A stretch of DNA of 26,469 nt from Clarireedia homoeocarpa (lineage: Eukaryota > Ascomycota > Leotiomycetes > Helotiales > Rutstroemiaceae): assembly GCA_001465935.1 (NCBI GenBank), contig LNKV01000106.1, positions 1 through 26,469 on the forward strand, given 5' to 3'. Shown piece after piece: positions 18,510-26,469 of this stretch (position 1 is its first letter; every line of letters begins with the position of its first letter). The position numbers were made by a program, and so were the translations under genes. A model generated the notes under the pieces. The model did no database searches. It saw only the letters and a list, made by a program, of their open reading frames with translations, and was not told where the DNA came from.

Positions 18510-18633
18510 ATAAAGGTTAAATTTTTTCTGGTAGATTCTATCAACGAAGGGTACCTTTGTTGAATCAGATCGTCAGGATCCTACAATTCTGTAGAATTTT
18601 AACACTAACTGGGGTATACGTATCAACCTTTAT
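18510..18633 (-). mobile_element. MITE family 2, copy 2 (inverted)
   Basis: A 124-bp inverted copy of 17291-17416, starting ATAAAGGTTAAATTTTTTCT and ending with AACCTTTAT. The two copies lie about 1.1 kb apart and could pair in a transcript or single strand. Confidence 0.75.
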
Positions 18634-18781
18634 TATGCCTACCACGAAGTATTATCACGACAGATAGCATTTTATTATTATCCAGGGATGTTTGTCACAA
18701 TGCAACGTCCGAGGGCATCTTTTCTAGGATTAGTACTATGGTAGAATACCATGTATGGTGTAGAGCTAAGAGTGCTGTAAC

Positions 18782-18953
18782 ACGGCTGAACCACAGTTCT
18801 GGTAGATCAAGTACGTACCATAAATCATTGCTTCCAATCACGTTTGAGTATTCGCAATGTTGTCATTATCTTTGTTCTAGGCTACCAAGTACTACCTTTT
18901 CCTTGAAATATCCTGGGATTTTCAACTCAAAGACGGCTGAACCACAGTCCTGG
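18782..18953 (+). repeat. Direct repeat of a 21-bp motif
   Basis: ACGGCTGAACCACAGTTCTGG at 18782-18802 recurs at 18933-18953 with one T-to-C change. A weaker version lies near 20101. The sequence between does not repeat. No gene is seen from 18634 to 19076. Confidence 0.6.
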
Positions 18954-19304
18954 GACACATGTAGGGATACATTAACCATAATCGCAAGTAGTAGTGGATA
19001 ATACGAACATGATGAAACTATCCTAGTAGTACGGTCGGTAGTACAATCGGCAAGTAAGTGAAGCAAGAGTATATTGTACTTGGTCTAGTTTTGACTGATC
19101 CCTTTTCCACCCGCAATTCCGAAGCATGATAGACTTCTACTTCATCGTTAGCAACAACATCATCGCTAGCAACAATATCAAATGTTATGTAGGCATTATC
19201 GTTAGAATCGTAATAGGAAGCGTGTTACAATCATGTTAGAAACCGTATGGGATACATAGGATAATATTAAAGCTCCTTGATATATTTTAAATAATATACA
19301 CATA

Positions 19305-19535
19305 GTACGGAAGGGGGTTGTCATAATTAATGCAACAAAGGCGGTAAGCGATTTTGCTGCAACTTTTATTCTACTCTTTATCAATAATACTATACAGCGC
19401 TTTACAGTGGGACGTCTACGCACTGAATACAAGACTTCAAATTAAAACAGCAAGTAGATTTTTCTCTATATAGCTTAGTAAAGGTGGCAGAAAAACATTT
19501 GTTGTTGCATTAATTATGACAACCCCCTTCCGTAC
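19305..19535. mobile_element. MITE family 3 with perfect 34-bp inverted repeats
   Basis: 19305-19338 and 19502-19535 are exact inverted copies over 34 bases, beginning GTACGGAAGGGGGTTGTCAT. If TA is the target, the element is 19308-19532. The interior is 163 bp and has only a chance-length frame. Identical ends suggest it moved recently or escaped RIP. Confidence 0.82.
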
Positions 19536-19634
19536 AGCTATCCACAAGCAGGACCTTTCAACCAACAATATTTTCGCAGTGATGTGGAGCGACTAGGGGT
19601 ACACTGCATGCCCCACTCCACACGCTAGTGTAAT

Positions 19635-19787
19635 AGTAGTGTCTCGAGGATAAGCACTTCTGTTGGTCTTCATTCTAAATCTTACCCAATCATATACCAC
19701 AAATGGTATTCTTTCTACAAACTGATTGCTTGATGAACAAAAGGAACAAGAACGGGGACCACAAGTGTTTATCTTCGAGACCAAGTA
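19635..19787. mobile_element. MITE family 1, copy B (diverged)
   Basis: It aligns with 18175-18337: a left end with GTCTCGAGGATAAGCACTT, an interior TTCATTCTAAATCTTACCCA, and a right end TCTTCGAGACCAAG followed by TA at 19786-19787. The left terminus is rearranged, so its exact limit is uncertain. A further stray TACTTGGTCT lies at 19077-19086. Confidence 0.65.
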
Positions 19788-20667
19788 TATCCTCAGAACT
19801 GTACGAAGTATGGGCTGGCAGTACACGGCCGTTTGCACGCAATACACTACGTTAGTTCTGCAACCCTTACACGGACTCGTAGTCCGATATTTCACCTTCA
19901 AACTGCGCTAGTTTGCACGGTTTCCACTACTGACAACAGTGTCTGGTAGATTATTATATGTATTTGTACCCTCTTGGCTGAATCTAAGTTGGCACAAGTA
20001 TTGTGCCTGAGACGAAGTCCAGGTTTTGTATTATCTTGTTGATGGATTCAGATTGCTCTTTTTCTCTCTGCAGTTGTTAGATTTTCGTTCGAAAGACAAG
20101 TGAACCATAGTGCTGGGGAAACGGTACTACATACTATATATCTGCACCTTCGACTTTACCTCTTATCAACTACAATATTAAACTGTGTATAGAGTGGTTT
20201 ATGATATGTTTGTCGTAGAATCTAGATGCTGAGAAGACGGTGGAGGGTAAACACTATACAGTATCTATACGACTTGTTTTGCTCCTGGATCATAAATCGT
20301 GTTTATAATCAAGAAATTTCCATACTTTACTAGAGGAAATGTAGAGAATAGTAGGTATAAAAACTTAAACAATGGTAAAGCGTTGGAAAAAAACAAGTGA
20401 TGGGGATACGGCACAATTTCTGAAAGCTCTACATAGACTGGTCTCAGATTATAACGCTTTTACTTATACACCCGTATCACAATATCCTACGCCTGATATC
20501 TGGATAGTGTGGCACCTTAAGCTGAAACTATCCTGATCACTTCTGTGTGTTGCTTCTTTTCATTACACTCTCTGGTCGGCCTCAGCATTGTATGGTGTGA
20601 GAATGTATGGTCCTTGTTGCCTGCATCGAATTAGCTAAATACTGAATACTTTTTATATTCAGGAAAC
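19788..20667. other. Gene-poor stretch with one small ORF
   Basis: No identified gene. An ATG at 20372 opens a 54-aa frame (MVKRWKKTSDGDTAQFLKAL) ending at 20536. It reads like a real protein start but has no known relative and could be an exon of a split gene. The rest is AT-rich and without structure I can name. Confidence 0.35.
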
Positions 20668-21195
20668 TTACTGCTGCGCCTGCTGTTTGAGATATTCCCC
20701 GAGTTTCCTCATATGTTCTGCTATCTGCACTATCTGCATCTCCATCTTCTTTATGTCCGCTTTCATTTCACCCCCAACCTTGTTTATGATCCTCTCTTCC
20801 ATCTGCTCAAGAGTTCTCTTGTTTCCCTCCTCCATCTCTCTTTGAATGTCCTCTCTGATACCCTCTGCCATTTGCTTTTTCGTAGGGGCTGCAGCCTCTA
20901 CTAAATATGCGAAAAGCTGTTGGCTCTGGACGTGGATAGGGGAATTTGTTTCATTGTCGATTTCGATCCTGCCATTTTGTATTGTGGGATTAAGGTGTGG
21001 CCTATCGTTATAATTGGGATTCTCTTGTCCTGGAAATAGGTTTGAACTCGTAGAAGCGAAATGATTATGAGTATTGTCATGAGGTGATATGGGGACTTCT
21101 CCAGGCGTGGTGAGCGGATCAATATCGAAAATGGTTTCAGGGAACGTGTTACGCCACGGAGAGTTTTGGTGGGCTGGATGTGTTCTTTGGGCCAT
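20668..21195 (-). CDS. Unknown protein with C-terminal coiled coil, 175 aa
   Basis: The ATG at 21195 (MAQRTHPAHQNSPWRNTF) opens a single uninterrupted exon ending at 20668. Residues 1-95 are rich in Pro, Asn, Ser and His and probably disordered. Residues 105-175 form a long charged helix with heptad-like spacing (REDIQREMEEGNKRTLEQ, IKKMEMQIVQIAEHMRKL), most likely a coiled coil. No signal peptide or membrane segment is present. It is divergent from the 392-aa gene at 21736, with 540 bp between starts, so the two may share a promoter region. Function is unknown. The pattern of disordered head plus coiled-coil tail is common in small scaffolding or nuclear proteins, which is not evidence of function. 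Confidence 0.6.
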   Translation of the reverse strand: MAQRTHPAHQNSPWRNTFPETIFDIDPLTTPGEVPISPHDNTHNHFASTSSNLFPGQENPNYNDRPHLNPTIQNGRIEIDNETNSPIHVQSQQLFAYLVEAAAPTKKQMAEGIREDIQREMEEGNKRTLEQMEERIINKVGGEMKADIKKMEMQIVQIAEHMRKLGEYLKQQAQQ

Positions 21196-21735
21196 AGCGG
21201 TACGAAATTGAAAGTAAAATGAGATAAGGGGAAAATGAAAGATGACAGTTGAAGGTATTCTTTCTTGTTTTCACAATTGGGACGAACGTTTTATTACTCG
21301 AAAACTCTCGTTCCGAACTTCATCTACTACCAACTACTACCAACATATCATATGTCACTTGATTGCATATTTATGCGGGAGGGATCATGCAGGAAGGATA
21401 TATTTAGGGCTAGCATACTGCCTACGTAAAGTTGTTGCCGAAATGAGTTAGTCTGAATTGTTGGAATAGGTTGTGGAGTAATATCCGGAGAAAAGCTTAA
21501 TATGGTTAGTCGGTAAATATTTGATGACCTACCCATGCAAGTGGAAACTTGGACAAATATGGTTGGAAAAGAGAGGCAACTGTTATTCAATTGTTCGAGG
21601 AGGAAATTTTAGATATTATGTTCTAAGTTAGTTTTTAGACACACAAAGGTCAGCAAAGACACCCGCAACGCAATTTCCTCTTTCTATTATATGTGACTGT
21701 AGCAAGTGTTCTTAATTGTCACTTGCACTAGGATC

Positions 21736-22914
21736 ATGAACATTGAGAATGCTAAAAAGATCTTTCGGAGTGAGCGACGAGCTTACTGGTGTGATATCAA
21801 GAACCCTAAGTTAAAACGACGGTTTCAGAATCGTATCAATAAACACGTGTCACGCTGGAAGGCAGACTTCTTTCTGGAGACAGCCGAGGACTACCAGATA
21901 TTGGCACGCGAACTCAAAGATATGCGAGAGGGGCGAAGAAAAAAACGCAAGGGAAGACCAAGGAGCTCTCAAGACCGATCAAAGAGGCGTAAAAGCGAGC
22001 GTCTTGCGAATAAACGTCGAAACCTGGGTAGCATAGATAGTCCAGGGAGAGATAGTCTCTTCGACTCAGAAATGGGCTGTTGTTTCGAACAAGTCCACAA
22101 CATGCCACCTTCAGAGGATGTTGTCGACACTAGTACCGACATCGCCATCGACTGTTCTCCAGGCACTTCAAGTTATGATTTGACACAGTGCCTATCAAGC
22201 GACATTGGTGGAACTCCCGAGAGCACCCCAAGCAATTCTTTCCAGATCTTTACTCCGCAGACCATGAGTCATGACTCCAACATAATATCTCGGGTTGATG
22301 AGATAGATGATCCTCTATCTGCTTCAACATCGCTTCATCAATATGGAACGTACCGCACAAGTAACATACGGGCCGTATCTTCACAGGAGAATATCGGTAC
22401 TGGAAATCGAACCGATTTCGATTGGAGGGATGATGCGGAATTGACCGGGTTGTATATGGTCCCTCAACATGGAGATGAGAGAACCACGACATATAGTTTC
22501 GAGCCAAAGTTCGATCAGTCAGTCGTCAAAGTCAATCAACCAGCATTGATACCGCAGAAGGATCTCAATTTACTTGGCACCTCTGATTACGTTCATATGC
22601 TGGCACCATCATCCAGCTTACTTTCCCAAGAAGCTGGTAATGTGATGCAGCAATTAAGACAATTTAATCAGGCACAACTTGGTACGAAAGCAACAGATCT
22701 AAATTCTGAATCGGGGGAGAATGCAGATCAGACGATTCCGAACAGATCTGTACTATCTGGACGAACACCACATGGACAACAAAATGAGTTGGCTCTATTG
22801 ATTGAGCAATGCTTAAATACGATACAGAGTCAAAGGACGCTCGAAAGGGATGCAAAAGATATAGAACTGCGCAGAACAATAGAGTATCTCTGGAATGAGA
22901 TTCGGGACGCATGA
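21736..22914 (+). CDS. Unknown basic, probably nuclear protein with AT-hook-like motif, 392 aa
   Basis: The ATG at 21736 is the first in frame (MNIENAKKIFRSERRAYWCD) and the single exon ends at 22914. Residues 1-65 are helical and basic. Residues 66-95 are an intense basic block (GRRKKRKGRPRSS, SKRRKSERLANKRR) that contains a KGRPR core like an AT-hook and would serve as a nuclear localisation signal. Residues 100-330 are Ser/Thr/Asp-rich and probably disordered. The last 45 residues (LALLIEQCLNTIQSQRTLER onward) form a probable amphipathic helix. It is divergently paired with the coiled-coil gene. I know no family; a DNA- or chromatin-binding role is inference from composition. It could also be part of an uncharacterised mobile element, but no transposase motif is visible. 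Confidence 0.65.
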   Translation: MNIENAKKIFRSERRAYWCDIKNPKLKRRFQNRINKHVSRWKADFFLETAEDYQILARELKDMREGRRKKRKGRPRSSQDRSKRRKSERLANKRRNLGSIDSPGRDSLFDSEMGCCFEQVHNMPPSEDVVDTSTDIAIDCSPGTSSYDLTQCLSSDIGGTPESTPSNSFQIFTPQTMSHDSNIISRVDEIDDPLSASTSLHQYGTYRTSNIRAVSSQENIGTGNRTDFDWRDDAELTGLYMVPQHGDERTTTYSFEPKFDQSVVKVNQPALIPQKDLNLLGTSDYVHMLAPSSSLLSQEAGNVMQQLRQFNQAQLGTKATDLNSESGENADQTIPNRSVLSGRTPHGQQNELALLIEQCLNTIQSQRTLERDAKDIELRRTIEYLWNEIRDA

Positions 22915-23664
22915 TGCCCTATTCATCACCGTGTTGATTTATTATCAAAATATCAAGAGACATTATAATATTCCACTACCGATAAATATTGTTCTTTACG
23001 GCAACTTTCAGTTCTAAGTTCAACTAGTCATGTGCCAATTCTTATAGAATAATCAACCCTTGCCACCGTCCAGGTGTATAATTATATGTTGGAAGAAGCT
23101 CAAAGTGAGAGTACCTCTTCTCCGGCGAAATGCTTGATGCCAGGCCTTCTCGAGGATTCTTTACAAACCGGCGTATAATTATCCACAGGCACTGCTTTGT
23201 AACTAACAATGAACCTGGAATTCGGTATTTTGGTTACCTTTTGATTGATTATATTTAGTACTATATATATTTCGATAGTATATATATTAGAAGAACCAAG
23301 CGCACAAATACGACTCTATAATATTAGCACGTATGTGAATAGTTAGGCATATGATTATAAAGAGACAGTTGATTGATCTCCCTTCAATTGAGCTCCCCAG
23401 ACATTGTTTATAGACTTGGGTGAGCTTCGTGAAAGGAGATCTGAGTCGAGCAAATTGCTCAATCTAGTTAATTTACATGAGTCGGAAGCTCCCGATCTCG
23501 GTACTCATTATTAGTGAGCGACAGCAATCTCCACTCGCTGTCGTTGAGCGACAGTGATCCCCACATACTGTACATACAACGAGTCGTACATTCCTGAGAA
23601 TTCTGGCCATATGTCAGGTGATCATTTCCTGTAACAAATATAGAGATCAAAAAGGATATATTTT
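22915..23664. other. Gene-poor stretch
   Basis: No gene seen. There is a short ATATATAT palindromic patch at 23262-23290. GAGCGACAG recurs with an inverted CTGTCG between (23516-23562), forming a small possible hairpin. Confidence 0.4.
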
Positions 23665-24108
23665 ATTTAATTCTTATACCTATCAGATAATTCTTTGAGG
23701 AGCTATACTAGTTAACTTTTAAGGAAAGCTTTACTAGATAAAAACCTTAACAATTTATATCACTAATCCTTATGCTATTCTTTACCTATCTCGCTTTCTT
23801 TTACTCTCCTCCTTCACCCCAACTAGCCCCTTCTCTTGCTCACCCCCCCTACGCCCACTGTTCCTACCCGGCCTCCCTCTGCCTCATCGCCCGTCTCATA
23901 CAGAAGCCGGTCTGCTAGGCTATGCTGGCCTAGCTTACCACTCCTAATCAACCGCCTCGCGACTACTGCCTCGGACCCTGGCTCTGAGACCAATTGCCTG
24001 AACTGTGCCCCTAGTATCCAACCCCTCCTCGACTAAACTGTACGATTTAGGTGGATGTGCTCTGCTGTCTCTGGCCCAGTCCCGCAGGGACACTTCCCCG
24101 ACTCGATC
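23665..24108 (-). mobile_element. LINE family A, short 5'-truncated copy
   Basis: Read right to left, it starts in the ORF2 zinc-motif region (about 24108) and passes through the C-terminal coding remains. It ends with the terminal block at 23668-23720 (ATCAGATAATTCT shared with all copies) and a short tail. It has more changes from the other copies than they have from each other. Its 5' edge joins an 18-bp string also found at 101-118 in the transposase remnant. No target-site duplication is visible. Confidence 0.78.
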
Positions 24109-24154
24109 TGGAACCTCCCATAGGCCTATTGGATGGTCGGTCTCCTATATAGCT

Positions 24155-24296
24155 ATGGGAGATTAACCTCCTGTGCACGTACCATATCATAACTTAAACT
24201 TCCCAACTAGGCAATAGTGAGGCCAGCCATGGGAGACTGACCTCTTGTGCACGTACCGCATCATGACTTCCCAATCAGGCATTAGTGAAGCTATCC
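24155..24296 (+). repeat. Decayed tandem duplication, about 74-bp unit
   Basis: Units start at 24155 (ATGGGAGATTAACCTCCTGT) and 24229 (ATGGGAGACTGACCTCTTGT). Both contain GTGCACGTACC and end near GGCAATAGTGAGG or GGCATTAGTGAAG. Most differences are C/T or G/A, and the first unit has about 8 extra bases. Confidence 0.75.
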
Positions 24297-24343
24297 AGAA
24301 ATAAGAATAAATGTTAATATTGATTGAGAGTACAGACTTCAAG

Positions 24344-24549
24344 TACTTTAGTTACAGGCCAAATAAATCCAAACACTGGGTCCAGGAACCTTCTAGTACC
24401 TTGCTTAATACAGTAGCATTATGGGCAAATATGTAGCATTTATACTCCAAATCAGTCTTGTTTTCAAGTATTTTCTACCCAAATAGTATTAAATAATATA
24501 AATGATATAGGACCCAGTGTTTGGATCTATTCGGCTAGTAACTGAAGTA
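24344..24549. mobile_element. MITE family 4 with 40-bp inverted repeats
   Basis: The terminal repeats 24344-24383 and 24510-24549 match at about 35 of 40 positions and share ATCCAAACACTGGGTCC without a mismatch. TA lies at both ends. Four of the five mismatches are transitions. The interior is 126 bp, AT-rich and non-coding. Confidence 0.8.
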
Positions 24550-24576
24550 CAAATACACTGATAAAGTGGAAAACAT

Positions 24577-24797
24577 CTAAGCTACTTTATTTTTATTTGC
24601 TCTTGCCCTGGTAGTCATACCATTGCCAGATGCTCCTGCCCATGCCTCTACCCTTCCTTTCGCCTTATTATTGTTATTATCTCCTCCCCTCACTGCCGCT
24701 CTTTTGGCCAATGGTGCTTCAGTTGCAGTTATGCCTTTCCTCTTATTTACCTTCCTTCCAGCCTTTTGAAGAGCACTGACAGCCTCTCTCCCGTTCA
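24577..24797 (-). CDS. Small basic ORF, possibly gene fragment (73 aa)
   Basis: The ATG at 24797 (MNGREAVSALQKAGRKVNKR) is the first in frame; the frame itself is open upstream to about 24840 without another ATG. The product is rich in Lys, Arg, Ala and Asn (GGDNNNNKAKGRVEAWAG, TTRARANKNKVA). It lies between a MITE and the RecQ remnant on the same strand as the helicase. It may be the 3' end of a decayed gene. No family is recognised. Confidence 0.3.
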
Positions 24798-24875
24798 TTC
24801 TTTGCACTGCTTTATTCAAAGTGATCTTGTTTCCACACGATTATCTGAAGAGCTAATTTACAGAGAAAAGAAAAA

Positions 24876-24903
24876 GGGTTTATATCCTCAACAAGTGGCA
24901 AAA
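24876..24903 (+). repeat. 28-bp dispersed motif, copy 2
   Basis: The same string as 10381-10408 apart from three central bases (CAA here, GCT there). Confidence 0.6.
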
Positions 24904-25059
24904 CAGAGAAAGTGCTAGAAAAGTGAATTACGAAGCAGTGATGCCATCATGGAGCTTGTGGAGCCCTGGGTGGAGCCATGGCATAATGTTAGTCTCCGAT
25001 CATAACCGAATACCCTCAATTTCACAAAATAAGTTCATCTATTCAATTGTTCCAATATA

Positions 25060-26160
25060 CAAAGTACAATGCCTCTTGTCTTCCAGCAGGCATCACAATA
25101 ATAGCTTCGCTCCGCTGCCTATCCAGCCCGGCACACCCACTCTCCTAACTATAATTGCGCATCTGGTAAATGGGCCCGATATGGACCACCACCCGCGCAT
25201 CCGGCCGGTCGATGTCTAACCCAAATGCATTCGTGGCCACTACCACCCGTCCATCGGCGCTCTTCCACACTTTCCGGATCTCATACTTGACTATAATATC
25301 ACCAACATCGCGGTAATATACATGGCACTTCAATATGCAACTCACCTCCTTCGTGGTGGTAATGCTACTACTATATATAATGATATTGACCGGCGCAATG
25401 TACTCGTCTAACTTCTGCTCTACCAACTAGCGCACCGCAGTAATCTTTCCTCTCCCAACGTGTTCTCCTCGTACTCTACTACGGAATACGCAATGTTCGG
25501 ACGAACAGCTGGTAGGGGACCGGAACATATACACCGCGTCGGCTGGGATCCTCATGATCTGCATGAACTCGGGCTCAGTATGGGGAACAATGTGGCCGTC
25601 AAATACACCATCTGCACCCTCTCGTACCGTTAACTCACCCAAACGCCGTATCTTGGGCCGGAACGTGGACGTGCTGTCCAATACGGTATGACACTCATCA
25701 AAAAAAATCAGCTCTAACAATGTATTCCTTGCAATCGGTCCAAAACGTCCCAAACGTCTTGCTGACGGCGGAAGACGGCGTGACGATGACAATCTGGCTG
25801 GGGGAATGGCACTGGCGGGGATCCTACTTGATACACGCAATGTTGGCCTGCTGATATTGCTCTACCATATGGTCCTGCAATGATACTAATGGGCTGATGA
25901 CCACTGTCGTCCCCGAACTCATGCTCTTGGCGGGCAACTGGAACAACAACGACTTCCCCGCCCCGGTGCCCATGACTGCCACGATGGGGCTCTGGTGCTT
26001 CATGATGGCTTGCAATACGGGTTCCTGAAATCCCCGGAAACGTGCCTCGCTCCACAACATATTCTTCAACACAGCGTGGATGCTCACGCTGCGCAATCGC
26101 TTCCACCGGGCCAACTGCGTATCCTGTATCTCTTCTTCTTACAGCTGTAGGATCTGAAAA
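25060..26160 (-). pseudogene. RecQ-type DNA helicase, degraded
   Basis: ATP-dependent 3'-5' helicases of the RecQ group unwind DNA in the nucleus; in fungi many copies are linked to telomeres. Readable right to left: FRGFQEPVLQAI (RecQ entry motif), GTGAGKS (motif I, 25970-25950), TVVISPLVSLQDHMVEQ (motif Ia), FFDECHTVLDS (motif II, DECH), HTEPEFMQIMRI, VNIIIYSSSITTTKEVSC (motif IV), and ATNAFGLDIDRPDARVVVHI (motif V). Motif VI reads QMRNYS, stop, ESGCAGLD where QESGRAGRDG is expected, so the arginine fingers are lost. Stops lie at 25824, 25427 and 25145. Frameshifts lie around 25690-25770 (before DECH) and near 25600. All three stops fit CpA-to-TpA changes. Upstream, a TAA near 26142 may be a fourth. 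The N- and C-terminal extensions are missing. Confidence 0.85.
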
Positions 26161-26469
26161 TATCTGTTTGAAGTTTAAACTAGATACAAACTACGGAATT
26201 ACAGAAAATGGGTCTTCAAACATCGACTAGACTCTCCCTTCCTATTCTCTTGTCACCTTTTCATCTTGAGCACCCCAGGCTAAGCGTTTGTCCCTCGATA
26301 CAATCAATCCTTCTCTCTTTTTTTGTATTAATACCATTTCTTGGTTATTTTCCTCAAGCAGCCATGTTATATCCTCTAATATCGAAGTCATATATTGTAA
26401 GATGGTCGAAGTGAGAGTACGTGCATCCCAATAGCACGTGTAGAAGGAGATCCTGGGGTAGTAATCCAG
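26161..26469. other. Right end of window, no gene seen
   Basis: Ordinary composition with no convincing ORF. It may hold decayed 5' sequence of the helicase, but I could not read it. Confidence 0.3.

Noticed and set aside
25714..26106. Minus-strand ORF of 130 codons overlapping the helicase
   Set aside because: Mostly an out-of-frame shadow of the helicase. Only its last residues (DVLDRLQ) match the family, and these mark a frameshift in the pseudogene.
1..26469. tRNA, rRNA and CRISPR arrays
   Set aside because: I saw no cloverleaf with A/B box sequences, no rRNA-like conserved blocks and no regularly spaced direct repeats.

Overview
The window looks like a transposon-rich, partly AT-rich stretch of a filamentous ascomycete (Pezizomycotina) genome. 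The reasons are short introns (50-65 bp) with fungal splice signals, several copies of a Tad-like LINE, Fot/pogo-type DNA transposon remains, many short TA-flanked inverted-repeat elements, and stop codons that look like CpA-to-TpA changes, as expected from repeat-induced point mutation (RIP). A Leotiomycete (Helotiales) is my guess from remembered family resemblance only. I see no RNA gene, CRISPR array or prokaryotic operon.

Layout. 0-0.7 kb: the 3' end of a LINE abuts a pogo/CENP-B-type transposase cut off before most of its DDE catalytic domain. 1.4-2.2 kb (-): a probably functional multi-exon RING-finger protein gene that no single open frame reveals. 2.3-4.4 kb: no recognisable gene, but a perfect 16-bp-arm hairpin related to a MITE family found again at 18-20 kb. 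4.4-5.0 kb: two unidentified small ORFs. 5.56-8.0 kb: a long, dead copy of the LINE ORF2. 8.0-9.5 kb: an internally deleted Fot/pogo element with about 46-bp terminal inverted repeats.

9.7-14.8 kb is the most gene-like block. It holds an unknown 198-aa protein, a 347-aa protein of the cobalamin-independent methionine synthase (MetE/UROD-like) fold with conserved zinc ligands, and a 258-aa class I glutamine amidotransferase with one intron. All three are on the + strand. The last two are separated by a 5'-truncated LINE inserted just after the MetE-like stop codon. They may belong to one small metabolic gene set that LINEs invaded; this is inference.

14.8-20.6 kb is mostly repeats: a LINE fragment with an 11-bp target-site duplication, two inverted copies of a 125-bp MITE, two copies of a 160-bp MITE, and a 230-bp element with perfect 34-bp inverted repeats. 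20.7-22.9 kb holds two divergent unknown genes, one a small coiled-coil protein and the other a basic protein with an AT-hook-like motif. 23.7-24.6 kb has another LINE fragment, a decayed tandem duplication and a fourth MITE. 25.1-26.15 kb is a RecQ-type helicase pseudogene with stops and frameshifts. Such helicases are often subtelomeric in fungi, so a subtelomeric or otherwise silenced compartment is possible.
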